Shown: positions 6,218 through 13,000, counted from the first letter of the stretch. The stretch is DNA of 13,122 nt from CAZUDI01 sp964618975 (GCA_964618975.1 CAZUDI010000079.1:1-13122); one strand, 5' to 3'. Numbers and translations: made by a program. The notes: a model not told the origin generated them from the letters alone.

Positions 6218-6990
6218 GGGGCACTCAGAATCTCGTTCTGCTTCCTGAGCAGCTGTGTGATCCCCTTTTCGGCCACGCTGACGAGCCGAAAGAGCTGTTC
6301 CCGGGAAAAGGGGGCGCCCTCGGCCGTGCCCTGAATCTCGACGATAGAGCCCCGTCCGGTCATGATCACGTTCATGTCCACGTCGGCGTTCGAGTCTTCC
6401 GCATAGTCCAGATCGAGGAGGATCTCGTCGCCCAGGATGCCCACCGATATGGCCGCCACCTGGTCGATGATGGGATTCCTGGCGATAGCGCCGCAGCGCA
6501 GGAGGCTCGACACTGCATCCTGCAGGGCCACATAGGCGCCGGTGATGGAGGCCGTCCGGGTACCGCCGTCGGCCTGCAGCACGTCGCAGTCGATCCAGAT
6601 CGTGCGCTCGCCCACCTCCTTGAGATTCACCGCGGCACGCAGGCTGCGGCCGATGAGGCGCTGGATCTCGTGCGTGCGGCCCTTGGTGCGCCCCCTGGTC
6701 GATTCGCGTGCCATGCGGGTATTGGTGGCCGAGGGGAGCATGCCGTACTCGGCGGTGATCCATCCCGTCCCGGAATTCCTGAGGTGCGGGGGGACCCGGT
6801 CTTCCACACTGGCCGCACAGATCACCCGCGTGTCACCCATCTCGATCAGGCACGATCCCGTGGTATGCTTGCAGTAACCGCGCTGGATGTTCACGGTGCG
6901 GATATCCTCCGGGCCCCGGCCTTCGGAGCGCGCTACGATCTTGGGTTTGGTTATGCCTTTGTTCTTCAGAAGCTCTTCAATCGATGCCAT
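6214..6990 (-). CDS. rph: Ribonuclease PH
   Basis: A phosphorolytic 3'-5' exoribonuclease that trims tRNA and other RNA 3' ends, releasing nucleoside diphosphates; the active form is a hexamer ring. Seen in the 258-residue product: GRGPEDIRTV near the usual N-terminus, RGRTKGRTHEIQRLIGRSLR (phosphate and RNA binding arginines), DCDVLQADGGTRTASITGA, and LDYAEDSNADVDMNVIMTG with the conserved metal-site aspartates. Compared with typical RNase PH it carries about 20 extra residues at the N-terminus (MASIEELLKNKGITKPKIVA). No ATG, GTG or TTG codon lies between them and the core, so the extension seems genuine. The start has only a weak GGGGTGG ribosome-binding motif. First gene of the rph-rdgB operon; its promoter is at 7024-7052. 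Confidence 0.96.
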   Translation of the reverse strand: MASIEELLKNKGITKPKIVARSEGRGPEDIRTVNIQRGYCKHTTGSCLIEMGDTRVICAASVEDRVPPHLRNSGTGWITAEYGMLPSATNTRMARESTRGRTKGRTHEIQRLIGRSLRAAVNLKEVGERTIWIDCDVLQADGGTRTASITGAYVALQDAVSSLLRCGAIARNPIIDQVAAISVGILGDEILLDLDYAEDSNADVDMNVIMTGRGSIVEIQGTAEGAPFSREQLFRLVSVAEKGITQLLRKQNEILSAP

Positions 6991-6991
6991 C

Positions 6992-7024
6992 TACCACCCC
7001 GTGTGCGTTCTGGTGTGGGTGGTA
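6992..7024. repeat. 8-bp inverted repeat between rph promoter and start (possible operator)
   Basis: TACCACCC (6992-6999) and GGGTGGTA (7017-7024) are perfect reverse complements, 17 bases apart. One arm touches the rph -10 element and the predicted start site; the other covers the weak rph ribosome-binding motif. If transcription starts at about 7017 the RNA would lack most of one arm, so a DNA-level operator is the likelier reading. Function not shown. Confidence 0.4.
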
Positions 7025-7052
7025 TAGTACGGTCAGATCGGGGATAAGTCAA
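7024..7052 (-). promoter_or_regulatory. Sigma-70-type promoter of rph-rdgB
   Basis: On the minus strand TTGACT (7047-7052, 5 of 6 consensus bases) and TACTAT (7024-7029, 4 of 6) are 17 bases apart. Start near 7017 gives a leader of about 27 bases to the rph ATG. It is the only good candidate in the 91-base gap between rph and the upstream ATG at 7082. Confidence 0.6.
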
Positions 7053-7073
7053 CGTCCTCTTAGTTTTCGGCGC

Positions 7074-7103
7074 TTGACACCATGGAGAGGAGTCGGGTAA
7101 ATC
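7074..7103 (+). promoter_or_regulatory. Candidate promoter of the glycosyltransferase unit
   Basis: A perfect TTGACA lies at 7074-7079. The best -10 is weak: GTAAAT at 17 bases or TAAATC at 18 bases (3 of 6 each). A start near 7110 would place the ATG at 7082 outside the message, which favours the GTG start at 7130. Divergent from the rph promoter. Confidence 0.35.
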
Positions 7104-7129
7104 TTCTCAATGACTTGGGAGAAAGCTCG

Positions 7130-8725
7130 GTGAAATCCGCACAGACTTTTCTGGTGGTTTCCGTCCTGTGCCTCTTCTGCCTGGCCGTGCTTGCGCCCGG
7201 GGTGCTCCTCGACACGCCGCGTCCACAGGAGGCCTGGGTCCTGCAGTCCATTCACGAGCTTCATGCCGGCCTGAGTGTCGTACCGACCCTGAACGGGGCC
7301 CCGCTGCGGGAGGCGAATCCCCTGGGGATGCACTTCCTGGCCCTGATGCCGTCCAACGACATCCTCTGGCTGCGGCTTCTACCCGCCGCCCTCGGGTGCC
7401 TGCTGGCAGGCGTAGCCTTCGCCTATACAGCCTCCTTCTGGGGCCTGAAGGCCGGGGCGGTCTCCTTTGTCGTGTGTGCAACCTCGCTGGGCCTCATCGA
7501 GACCGGCAGCAGCCTGAACCCCGCCATCCTGCCCTGCCTGCTCACCGTGGCGGCCTTCCTGCTCTTCGCCAGTTGTTATCTTAAAGGTCGCCCCGCCTGG
7601 ATCTTCGGCCTGGCCTATGTCCTCATCGCCCTGGCAACGCTCAGCGGGGGCTGGACCTTGCTCGCCTTTTTCGTCTTCGGTGTGATAGCGCTGATTCTGC
7701 TGGACCTCTCCCCGCAGCGCCTGCTCGACATCCGCCCCGGCTTCGCGCTCGGCGTTGTGCTGCTCGCACTGATCATCTTCTACCTCGCCTACCGCATCGC
7801 CGGCGGGCCCGCATATGTACCGGCCGTACTCTCCCCCGGCTCCGACCTGGGTTTCTTTGCCAGTACGGGCGCCATCCTCAGCCATACCCTGCCCTGGCTG
7901 CCCCTCCTGGTGCCGGCCTGGATCTTTGCCGCCCGTCCCGAGGATCAGGAGGCCTGGAGGGACCTGCTCCCGGCCAAGATCGGCTTCGTTCTGTGCCTGG
8001 GGGTGCTGTGGTTCTCGACGCACAGCCTGAACGCCTTTGCCCTGCTCGGTGTCCCCTGCATGGCCGTGATCATCGGGTACTGGATCGCCCGCGCACCCCA
8101 GAAAGCTACCCGCATCACCCATGCGTCCGCCTTACTCTGCGGCGCCATCACCCTGGCCTTTCTGATCGTGCACCACGCCCAGGCCGCGGTGCACGCCCGC
8201 GCCCTGGGGCTGCCATCGGGGGTGGCCCTGACGGTCTATCTTACGGCGCTGCTCTTCTTCCTGGGCTTCGTCAGGCGCAGGCGCTACCTGGGCGCCTACC
8301 TCACCGTCGCCCTGGTCGTCCTGGTGGGGGCGTGGAGTATAGCCAGCCTGTCCCTGTCGCCCGCGGGGAAGGCCCGCGAGGCCTTCGTCGTCGCCTCGCT
8401 CGCGCACGAACCGCTGCTGGTCTTCGAGAACGACCTGGTCCTGCGGGGCTATCTGGGGCTGAGCGGGAAACGCCCCATCCTGGTGGGCGAGGACATCCTG
8501 CCCCTGGGGGAAAGCGCCTATCTGGCCCTGAGCACCCGCGATCTCGAGACCCTCGTCGAGAGGCTCGAGGCCCGTATGGGTGTGGTGCCGATCTCCCGCC
8601 TCGAATCCGAGAAGACCTATGCCCTGCTGCGGCTGGACCCCCTGCCCTATCCCCGGCAGGGCTCCCCGGTCAGGCAGGAGGGGACGATCGGGGCTTGCCC
8701 TTTTTCCTCCTGCGCCCTGTGGTAG
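7130..8725 (+). CDS. GT39/ArnT-like membrane glycosyltransferase
   Basis: An inner-membrane protein of 531 residues from this start, with about ten hydrophobic segments over the first 400 and a soluble tail of about 110. After the first segment comes LLDTPRPQEAW, then VVPTLNGAPLREANPL. This matches the first periplasmic loop of the PMT/ArnT (GT39, GT-C fold) family, in which an Asp after TM1 is catalytic and the loop continues W-L-V-P-x-x-N-G-x-P-x-x-x-K-P-P-L. Such enzymes move a sugar from a polyprenyl-phosphate donor to lipid A, protein or another lipid; the acceptor here is unknown. Odd points: DTPRPQE replaces the usual D-E-x-R-Y-A, and ANPL replaces KPPL. Start: GTG 7130 has GGGAG eight bases upstream; the ATG at 7082 has no ribosome-binding site and would add 16 residues. 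Six bases separate it from the next gene. Confidence 0.75.
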   Translation: MKSAQTFLVVSVLCLFCLAVLAPGVLLDTPRPQEAWVLQSIHELHAGLSVVPTLNGAPLREANPLGMHFLALMPSNDILWLRLLPAALGCLLAGVAFAYTASFWGLKAGAVSFVVCATSLGLIETGSSLNPAILPCLLTVAAFLLFASCYLKGRPAWIFGLAYVLIALATLSGGWTLLAFFVFGVIALILLDLSPQRLLDIRPGFALGVVLLALIIFYLAYRIAGGPAYVPAVLSPGSDLGFFASTGAILSHTLPWLPLLVPAWIFAARPEDQEAWRDLLPAKIGFVLCLGVLWFSTHSLNAFALLGVPCMAVIIGYWIARAPQKATRITHASALLCGAITLAFLIVHHAQAAVHARALGLPSGVALTVYLTALLFFLGFVRRRRYLGAYLTVALVVLVGAWSIASLSLSPAGKAREAFVVASLAHEPLLVFENDLVLRGYLGLSGKRPILVGEDILPLGESAYLALSTRDLETLVERLEARMGVVPISRLESEKTYALLRLDPLPYPRQGSPVRQEGTIGACPFSSCALW

Positions 8726-8731
8726 GCGGCC

Positions 8732-8992
8732 ATGGATTTCCGGCAAACACTCTGCGCATGGTGTGAGCGGCGCTCCGCCCCCCTGGAAAGCTGCACTGCT
8801 TGCCCCAAATACGAACGCATCGCCCTGGGGCGGGATATCGCCCTGAGTGCGGAGTTCATCTGCAGCTGCTGCCTCAACCGCGACAATGATGCGCTGGCCG
8901 TCTTCTGCCGCACCAACCGCCAGCTGCAGTCGGACTCGGGCGAGCCCTTCGAATGCTACAAGTTCCGCCTGGACGCACCGGAGGCCCCGTGA
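8732..8992 (+). CDS. Small nine-cysteine protein, probably metal-binding
   Basis: An 86-residue protein with cysteines at 8, 11, 21, 24, 44, 46, 47, 59 and 75. Two C-x2-C pairs (CAWC, CTAC) and a C-S-C-C cluster suggest a zinc ribbon-like or iron-sulphur site. There is no signal peptide or membrane segment, so it is probably cytosolic. I do not recognise a named family. It begins 6 bases after the glycosyltransferase stop and ends overlapping the next start (GTGA), so it is almost certainly co-translated with both. It could serve as an accessory or regulatory subunit of the Nudix-eIF2B-like protein. The ribosome-binding site is weak, consistent with translational coupling. High GC at third positions like the neighbours supports it as a real gene. 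Confidence 0.75.
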   Translation: MDFRQTLCAWCERRSAPLESCTACPKYERIALGRDIALSAEFICSCCLNRDNDALAVFCRTNRQLQSDSGEPFECYKFRLDAPEAP

Positions 8993-10296
8993 AAGAGGTC
9001 CCTGTCGTGACCGCCTTCCTGCAGCACGCAAACCAGATCTGCCTGTTCAGGCGCAGCCAGCGGGTGGGGACCTACCGCGGGCACTATGCCGGCATCAGCG
9101 GGTACCTCGAGGGCAGCCCCGAAGGGCACGTCCACGTGGAGATCGCCGAGGAGACCGGGCTCGCCCCCCATGAATACCGCCTCCTGCGCCGGGCACGGCC
9201 CCTGATCGTCCCCGACGAGGGGCTCGACCGCCGCTGGGTGGTGCATGCCTTCCTCTGCGAGGTCTTCGACCCCGGGCGCATCGAGCTGGACTGGGAGCAT
9301 GTGGAACACGTCTGGATCGACCCGCCCCGCATGCAGGACCTGCCCTGTGTGCCCGGACTGTGGGCGGCCTACGAGGGCGTATCCCGGATCCCCCTAGAGC
9401 GGGCGCTTGTCTCCTTCGCGGCGTCCCTCATAGAGGACCGCCGCAGCGGCTCGCGTCAGCTGACGCTCAAGACCCTGGACTTCATGCTGGACCTGTGCCG
9501 CACCTCCAATGCCGCCTGCGGGGATGTCCTGCTGGAGGACCTGGCACTGGCCTGTGAGGCGCTCACAGAGGTACGCCCCTCCATGGCCATGATCGCCACG
9601 ACCCTGGCTTATATCATGCAGGAGGCCCGCACTTCCACCGCAGAGGACCTGGAGACGGTCAGGGCCGGGTTGAACTCCCTCATCGAGCGGCACCTCCGCG
9701 ATATCCGAACCGCTCTGCCCAGGGCCGCTTCCCACCTGCGAGCGCTCCTGCCTGAGGGGGGCAGGGTGCTCGTGCATTCGTATTCCTCCTCTCTGGAGGA
9801 GGCCTTCGCAGTGCTCAGAGAAAAAGGGTGCCACCTCGTGGCGACCGAATCCCGGCCCGGCCTCGAGGGCCGTTTCACGGCCGGGCGCGCCGCCGAAGCG
9901 GGCCTCCCGGTAAAGCTGGTGACCGATGCCGCGGCCGCCCAGGAGCTCGGGGCGGCCGATCTCGTGCTTATGGGGGTCGACGCCATCGAGAGCGACGGGT
10001 CGGTGATCAACAAGGTCGGCTCCGCCCTGATCGCCCTGGCGGCCCGCGAGCTAGGGGTAAAGGTCTACTTCCTGGGCGAGACCAGAAAGATCGCACCTCC
10101 GGGCGCGCGCGTCGTGCTGGAGGAGCAGCCCCCGGGGCTGGTCTGGGAGGATCCGCCCGCCCCGGTGGCGGTGTCGAACATCACCTTCGACCGCACGCCC
10201 CCACGGTGCATCACGGGCATCGTGCTGGAGACCGGGGTCGTTGAACCGGATCAGATTAGGGCGATGGCCGCCTCTGGGCCGGGGCATATGGCATGA
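8989..10296 (+). CDS. Nudix domain fused to an eIF2B/ribose-1,5-bisphosphate isomerase-like domain
   Basis: A 435-residue two-domain protein. Residues about 1-140 are Nudix-like, with the box region G38-YLEGSPEGHVHV-EIAEETGL (38-58). Residues about 150-430 belong to the eIF2B/MtnA/R15P-isomerase superfamily: LVHSYSSSLEEAF (from 261), TESRPGLEGR (286-295), GVDAIESDGSVINKVGS with D331, KVYFLGETRKI, and NITFDRTPP (397-405). Nudix-eIF2B fusions are known, notably in archaea. Two departures stand out. The Nudix box is about two residues short and has V50 where R is expected. The isomerase Cys position appears to be serine (S-Y-S-S), as in the non-catalytic eIF2B-type branch. A sugar-phosphate or nucleotide-binding role is therefore as likely as catalysis. 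Start GTG 8989 overlaps the previous stop by 4 bases and has GGAGG; GTG 9007 (AGAGG, 8-base gap) is an alternative. Confidence 0.8.
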   Translation: MKEVPVVTAFLQHANQICLFRRSQRVGTYRGHYAGISGYLEGSPEGHVHVEIAEETGLAPHEYRLLRRARPLIVPDEGLDRRWVVHAFLCEVFDPGRIELDWEHVEHVWIDPPRMQDLPCVPGLWAAYEGVSRIPLERALVSFAASLIEDRRSGSRQLTLKTLDFMLDLCRTSNAACGDVLLEDLALACEALTEVRPSMAMIATTLAYIMQEARTSTAEDLETVRAGLNSLIERHLRDIRTALPRAASHLRALLPEGGRVLVHSYSSSLEEAFAVLREKGCHLVATESRPGLEGRFTAGRAAEAGLPVKLVTDAAAAQELGAADLVLMGVDAIESDGSVINKVGSALIALAARELGVKVYFLGETRKIAPPGARVVLEEQPPGLVWEDPPAPVAVSNITFDRTPPRCITGIVLETGVVEPDQIRAMAASGPGHMA

Positions 10297-10349
10297 CGCC
10301 AACAAAGCCCGCCGCAGAAACGCAACAGGGGGGAAGTGTGTCCCGAACC

Positions 10350-10365
10350 CCAGGGCCCGCCCTGG
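10350..10365 (+). terminator. GC hairpin after the Nudix-eIF2B gene
   Basis: CCAGGG (10350-10355) pairs with CCCTGG (10360-10365) around CCCG, 54 bases after the stop codon. It is followed by a run of C rather than T, so intrinsic termination would be weak. Position between two plus-strand units is the main support. Confidence 0.35.
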
Positions 10366-10374
10366 AGCCCCCCC

Positions 10375-10404
10375 TTGACGCCGCCAGCCTCTTGGAATTA
10401 GACT
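10375..10404 (+). promoter_or_regulatory. Candidate sigma-70-type promoter for the ligase-radical SAM pair
   Basis: TTGACG (10375-10380, 5 of 6) and TAGACT (10399-10404, 4 of 6) are 18 bases apart, followed by an AT-rich stretch. A start near 10411 would give a leader of about 200 bases, unusually long for this window. Confidence 0.5.
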
Positions 10405-10453
10405 CATAGCGATTAAATTATTTTGCACTGCCAACCGATGAGGAGAGGCGTAG

Positions 10454-10466
10454 AGCTGTGACAGCT
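10454..10466. repeat. 13-bp palindrome AGCTGT-G-ACAGCT
   Basis: A perfect palindrome with 6-base arms and a 1-base centre, about 45 bases downstream of the predicted transcription start. It could be an operator for a dimeric repressor. The centre is too tight for a full RNA hairpin. Confidence 0.35.
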
Positions 10467-10513
10467 TGTGTTTTCTATGTAGAGAGAGAAAGGATACCGG
10501 CACCGTTGATCTG

Positions 10514-10558
10514 CAGCAGGCCCCGCATAGCACCATGCACCAGAGCCCTGCTGTGGGG
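10514..10558 (+). promoter_or_regulatory. Mutually exclusive stems in the leader
   Basis: Stem A: CAGCAGG (10514-10520) with CCTGCTG (10547-10553), 7 perfect pairs. Stem B: CCCCGCA-ta-GC (10521-10531) with GCTGTGGGG (10550-10558), 9 pairs including one G-U, with a 2-base bulge. They share 10550-10553, so only one can form completely. This is the layout of a switch, but no known riboswitch core is recognised. Confidence 0.3.
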
Positions 10559-10610
10559 GATTATCATGGGGCCGAGATCCGGGAAACAATAAACCTGACA
10601 GGAAGGTGAA

Positions 10611-12092
10611 ATGAATATCTACACATGGTTGAAAGACAATGCACTTACACGGCCTGAAAAAACGGCCATCCGATTCAAGGGAAGGGAGATCAGCTACGCC
10701 GAACTGACCCGGGCCACCAACGCCCTGGGCAACGCCCTGCTGCGGGAGGGGCTCTCCCCGGGCGACCATATCACCATGATCCTTCCCAACACCCCGGAAT
10801 TCGTGATCTCCTTCATGGCGGCCATCGGGATCGGGGCAGCCATCGTGCCCGTCAACCCGGCCTATACCCCGCGGGAGCTGCGCCACATCATCACGGATTC
10901 GGACTCCCGGGCCCTCATCCTCGAACACTCCCGGCTGGGGACCTACGAAGAGATCCGCGAGGAATGCCCGGTGGATACCATTATCACCACCGGGGAGGAG
11001 GGCTCCTTCGGCCGCTGGACCTCGGGGTCGGCCACTCCGCTCAGCCCCGCCACCGGGGAGGACGACGTGGCCTCCATAATCTACTCCTCCGGCCTGACCG
11101 GATACCCCATGGGCGCCATGCTCACCCATGGCAACCTGGATCACCAGTCCGACCTCATGCGGCTGTGCATGGAATGCGACGACAGCGACACCACCCTGGC
11201 GCTGATTCCCTGCTTCCACTCCTTCAGTTCCAGTGTCAACCTGCTCTCCATGCTGCGCTACGGCGGCACCATCTATCTCATGGAAAAGCTCGATTTCCCG
11301 GAACTGCGCCATGCCCTCACCGATGGGGGCGTGACGGCCATCGGCGCCGTACCGACCCTTTTCTTCGGTATGGTGCATCACCCCGAACTCCAGGAGATCG
11401 ACTATTCCCGCATGCGGACCCTCATCGCCGGCGGCTCGGCCCTGCCGCAGGAGATCTACGAAGCCTTCCGGGAGAAGTTTCACGCCGAGATCCGCCAGGG
11501 CTACGGCATCACCGAGGCCTCCCCCACCTGTGCGGTGAACAACATCCATGTGGAAAACCGGCCTGCCTCCATCGGCCCCACAGTACCCGGGGTGCAGGCC
11601 CGCGTGGTGAACGACAACGGGACCGTCTGCGCCCCCGGCCAGATCGGCGAACTCCTCTTCAAGGGCCCCAACATCATGAAGGGCTATTACAAGCGCGAGC
11701 AGGAGACCGCCGAAATCATCCGCGATGGCTGGCTCTATACCGGGGACCTGGGTTATCAGGACCGGGAAGGGTACCTCTACATCACGGGGTACAAAAAGGA
11801 GATGGTCATCGTCTCGGGCTTCAACGTCTACAACCGTGAGGTGGAAGGCGTGCTCACCAGCATCCCCGGCGTGCGCGATGCGGCCATCATGGGCGTACCC
11901 GACCCGATCCGGGGGGCGCTGATCCGGGCCTATGTGGTACGGGAGGACCAAAGCCTCACGCCCAACGACATCAAGGGCTTCGCCAAGAAGGAGCTCGCCA
12001 AGTACAAGACCCCGCGCAAGATCGTGTTCGTCGACGAAATCCCGCGCGACGCAGACGGAAAGGCCCTCTTCGAGCAGATGGATCAGGAGTGA
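10611..12092 (+). CDS. AMP-forming acyl-CoA synthetase (FadD/MACS-like) with unusual P-loop
   Basis: A 493-residue cytosolic ANL-superfamily enzyme. The family activates a carboxylic acid with ATP to acyl-AMP, then transfers it to CoA. Seen in order: ISYAELTRATNALGNAL, the P-loop YSSGLTGYPMGAM (158-170), YGITE (298-302), YTGD with D379 (ATP ribose contact), the hinge ITGYKKEMVIVSGFNVYNREVE, and the C-terminal adenylation lysine K484 in D-G-K-A. Closest in style to long- or medium-chain fatty acyl-CoA ligases, though shorter than E. coli FadD. Odd: the P-loop normally reads T/S-G-T-T-G-x-P-K-G, but here L162 replaces T and M167 replaces the lysine. The hinge arginine (D/G-R-K-K) is Y394. Either substrate use is unusual or activity is reduced. 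Good ribosome-binding site; its stop overlaps the next start by 1 base. Confidence 0.88.
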   Translation: MNIYTWLKDNALTRPEKTAIRFKGREISYAELTRATNALGNALLREGLSPGDHITMILPNTPEFVISFMAAIGIGAAIVPVNPAYTPRELRHIITDSDSRALILEHSRLGTYEEIREECPVDTIITTGEEGSFGRWTSGSATPLSPATGEDDVASIIYSSGLTGYPMGAMLTHGNLDHQSDLMRLCMECDDSDTTLALIPCFHSFSSSVNLLSMLRYGGTIYLMEKLDFPELRHALTDGGVTAIGAVPTLFFGMVHHPELQEIDYSRMRTLIAGGSALPQEIYEAFREKFHAEIRQGYGITEASPTCAVNNIHVENRPASIGPTVPGVQARVVNDNGTVCAPGQIGELLFKGPNIMKGYYKREQETAEIIRDGWLYTGDLGYQDREGYLYITGYKKEMVIVSGFNVYNREVEGVLTSIPGVRDAAIMGVPDPIRGALIRAYVVREDQSLTPNDIKGFAKKELAKYKTPRKIVFVDEIPRDADGKALFEQMDQE

Positions 12093-13000
12093 TGCCCCCC
12101 TGCACCCTGTGCCCATGGGAATGCGGGGTCGATCGCTCCCGCACCCCGGGCCGTTGCGGCGGCGGGGAGACGATGCGCATCGGTGCCGTCGTGGTCCACC
12201 GGGGGGAGGAGCCGCCCCTGGTGCACGGGGCAGGCTCCGGGGCGGTCTTCTTTTCCGGCTGTCCGCTCAGGTGCCACTTCTGCCAGAATCATCAGATCAG
12301 CCAGGCGGGCCTGGGCCGCACGGTCTCTCCGCCGGAACTGTCTGTCCTGCTGCAGCGCCTGCAGGAGCTGGGGTGCTCGAACCTCAACCTGGTGACCCCC
12401 ACCCACTACACCGAACAGATCCTCCCGGCGCTGGAGCTGTCGGGCACCTCCCTGCCGGTGGTCCTCAATTCCAGCGGGTACGAGTCGGTGAGCACCCTCG
12501 CGCGCTGGGCCGGGCATGCGCAGATCTTCCTCCTGGATCTCAAGTACGGGGACAACGCCACCGGGCAGGCCCTGAGCAGCGTTTCCGACTACTGGGACCG
12601 GGCCCGGGAGGCCATCACCTGGGTCTGGGAACACGTAGGCCCCCTCGAGCTCGATCGCGAGGGCCGGGCGACCCGCGGCCTCATGGTGCGCCATCTGCTG
12701 CTGCCCGGGATGCGCTCCAATCCCTTTGCGGTCTTCGAATTCCTGGCCGGACTCTCCCCGCAGATCCCCGTGAGTCTCATGTCCCAATACGACCCCGGGT
12801 GCTACCGGGGCGAAAACCCTGCCCTCAAGGCCCGGGTGCTACCGGAGGAATACCGGACCGCCCTGGAAAGGGCCTTGGCGCTGGGCTTCGAGACCCTCTA
12901 CGTGCAGGACATACCTGACGCGGCCACTTATACCCCGGATTTTGGTGTCCCTTGCCCCTTTGGGGAGGGATGCAATCTGCTCTTTGAGGAAACTCCTTGA
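12092..13000 (+). CDS. PflX-type radical SAM protein
   Basis: A 302-residue cytosolic iron-sulphur protein of the COG1313 (PflX) type, related to pyruvate formate-lyase activating enzyme. The N-terminus has a cysteine motif C4-x2-C7-x3-C11 with C22 (CTLCPWECGV...GRCG), probably a second cluster or zinc site. The radical SAM triad is C57-x3-C61-x2-C64 (CPLRCHFCQN), reading on as FSGC, NLNLVTPTHYTEQI, VVLNSSGYESV, LLDLKYGD, TRGLMVRHLLLPG and SLMSQYDPG, all typical of this family. The length is normal. The substrate of the family is not established, although activation of a glycyl-radical enzyme has been proposed by analogy. ATG at 12092 shares one base with the ligase stop (TGATG), implying coupled translation. 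GTG at 12089 would add one residue. Confidence 0.9.
   Translation: MPPCTLCPWECGVDRSRTPGRCGGGETMRIGAVVVHRGEEPPLVHGAGSGAVFFSGCPLRCHFCQNHQISQAGLGRTVSPPELSVLLQRLQELGCSNLNLVTPTHYTEQILPALELSGTSLPVVLNSSGYESVSTLARWAGHAQIFLLDLKYGDNATGQALSSVSDYWDRAREAITWVWEHVGPLELDREGRATRGLMVRHLLLPGMRSNPFAVFEFLAGLSPQIPVSLMSQYDPGCYRGENPALKARVLPEEYRTALERALALGFETLYVQDIPDAATYTPDFGVPCPFGEGCNLLFEETP

Larger units (their letters stand above)
10297..10610 (+). other. Gene-free leader upstream of the acyl-CoA ligase
   Basis: These 314 bases hold a hairpin after the upstream unit, a candidate promoter, a short palindrome and two mutually exclusive stems, each listed separately. The composition changes from GC-rich (to about 10395) to AT-rich (10396-10430) around the promoter. 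The bases directly before the ligase start give a good ribosome-binding site (AGGAAGG, 4 bases before ATG). No convincing coding sequence is seen. Confidence 0.6.

Noticed and set aside
5615..6763. A 382-residue frame that appears to extend rdgB upstream
   Set aside because: The upstream part is an out-of-frame reading of rph. The RdgB family start (MKVLVATSN) is at 6217, with the ATGA overlap.
10497..10517. GGCAC...CTGCA resembling a second sigma-54 promoter before the ligase
   Set aside because: The GG and GC elements are 12 bases apart instead of 10, which sigma-54 does not tolerate well, and no enhancer palindrome like that at 3941 is seen nearby.
10458..10592. 44-codon frame starting GTG in the ligase leader
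   Set aside because: Poor ribosome-binding site spacing, a biased composition with many C, R and P residues, and the region is better explained by RNA stems.
10413..12116. 567-residue open frame on the minus strand
   Set aside because: It is antisense to the acyl-CoA ligase, which shows clear family motifs. The translation is rich in G, H, D and V with no domain, a usual by-product of high-GC coding DNA.
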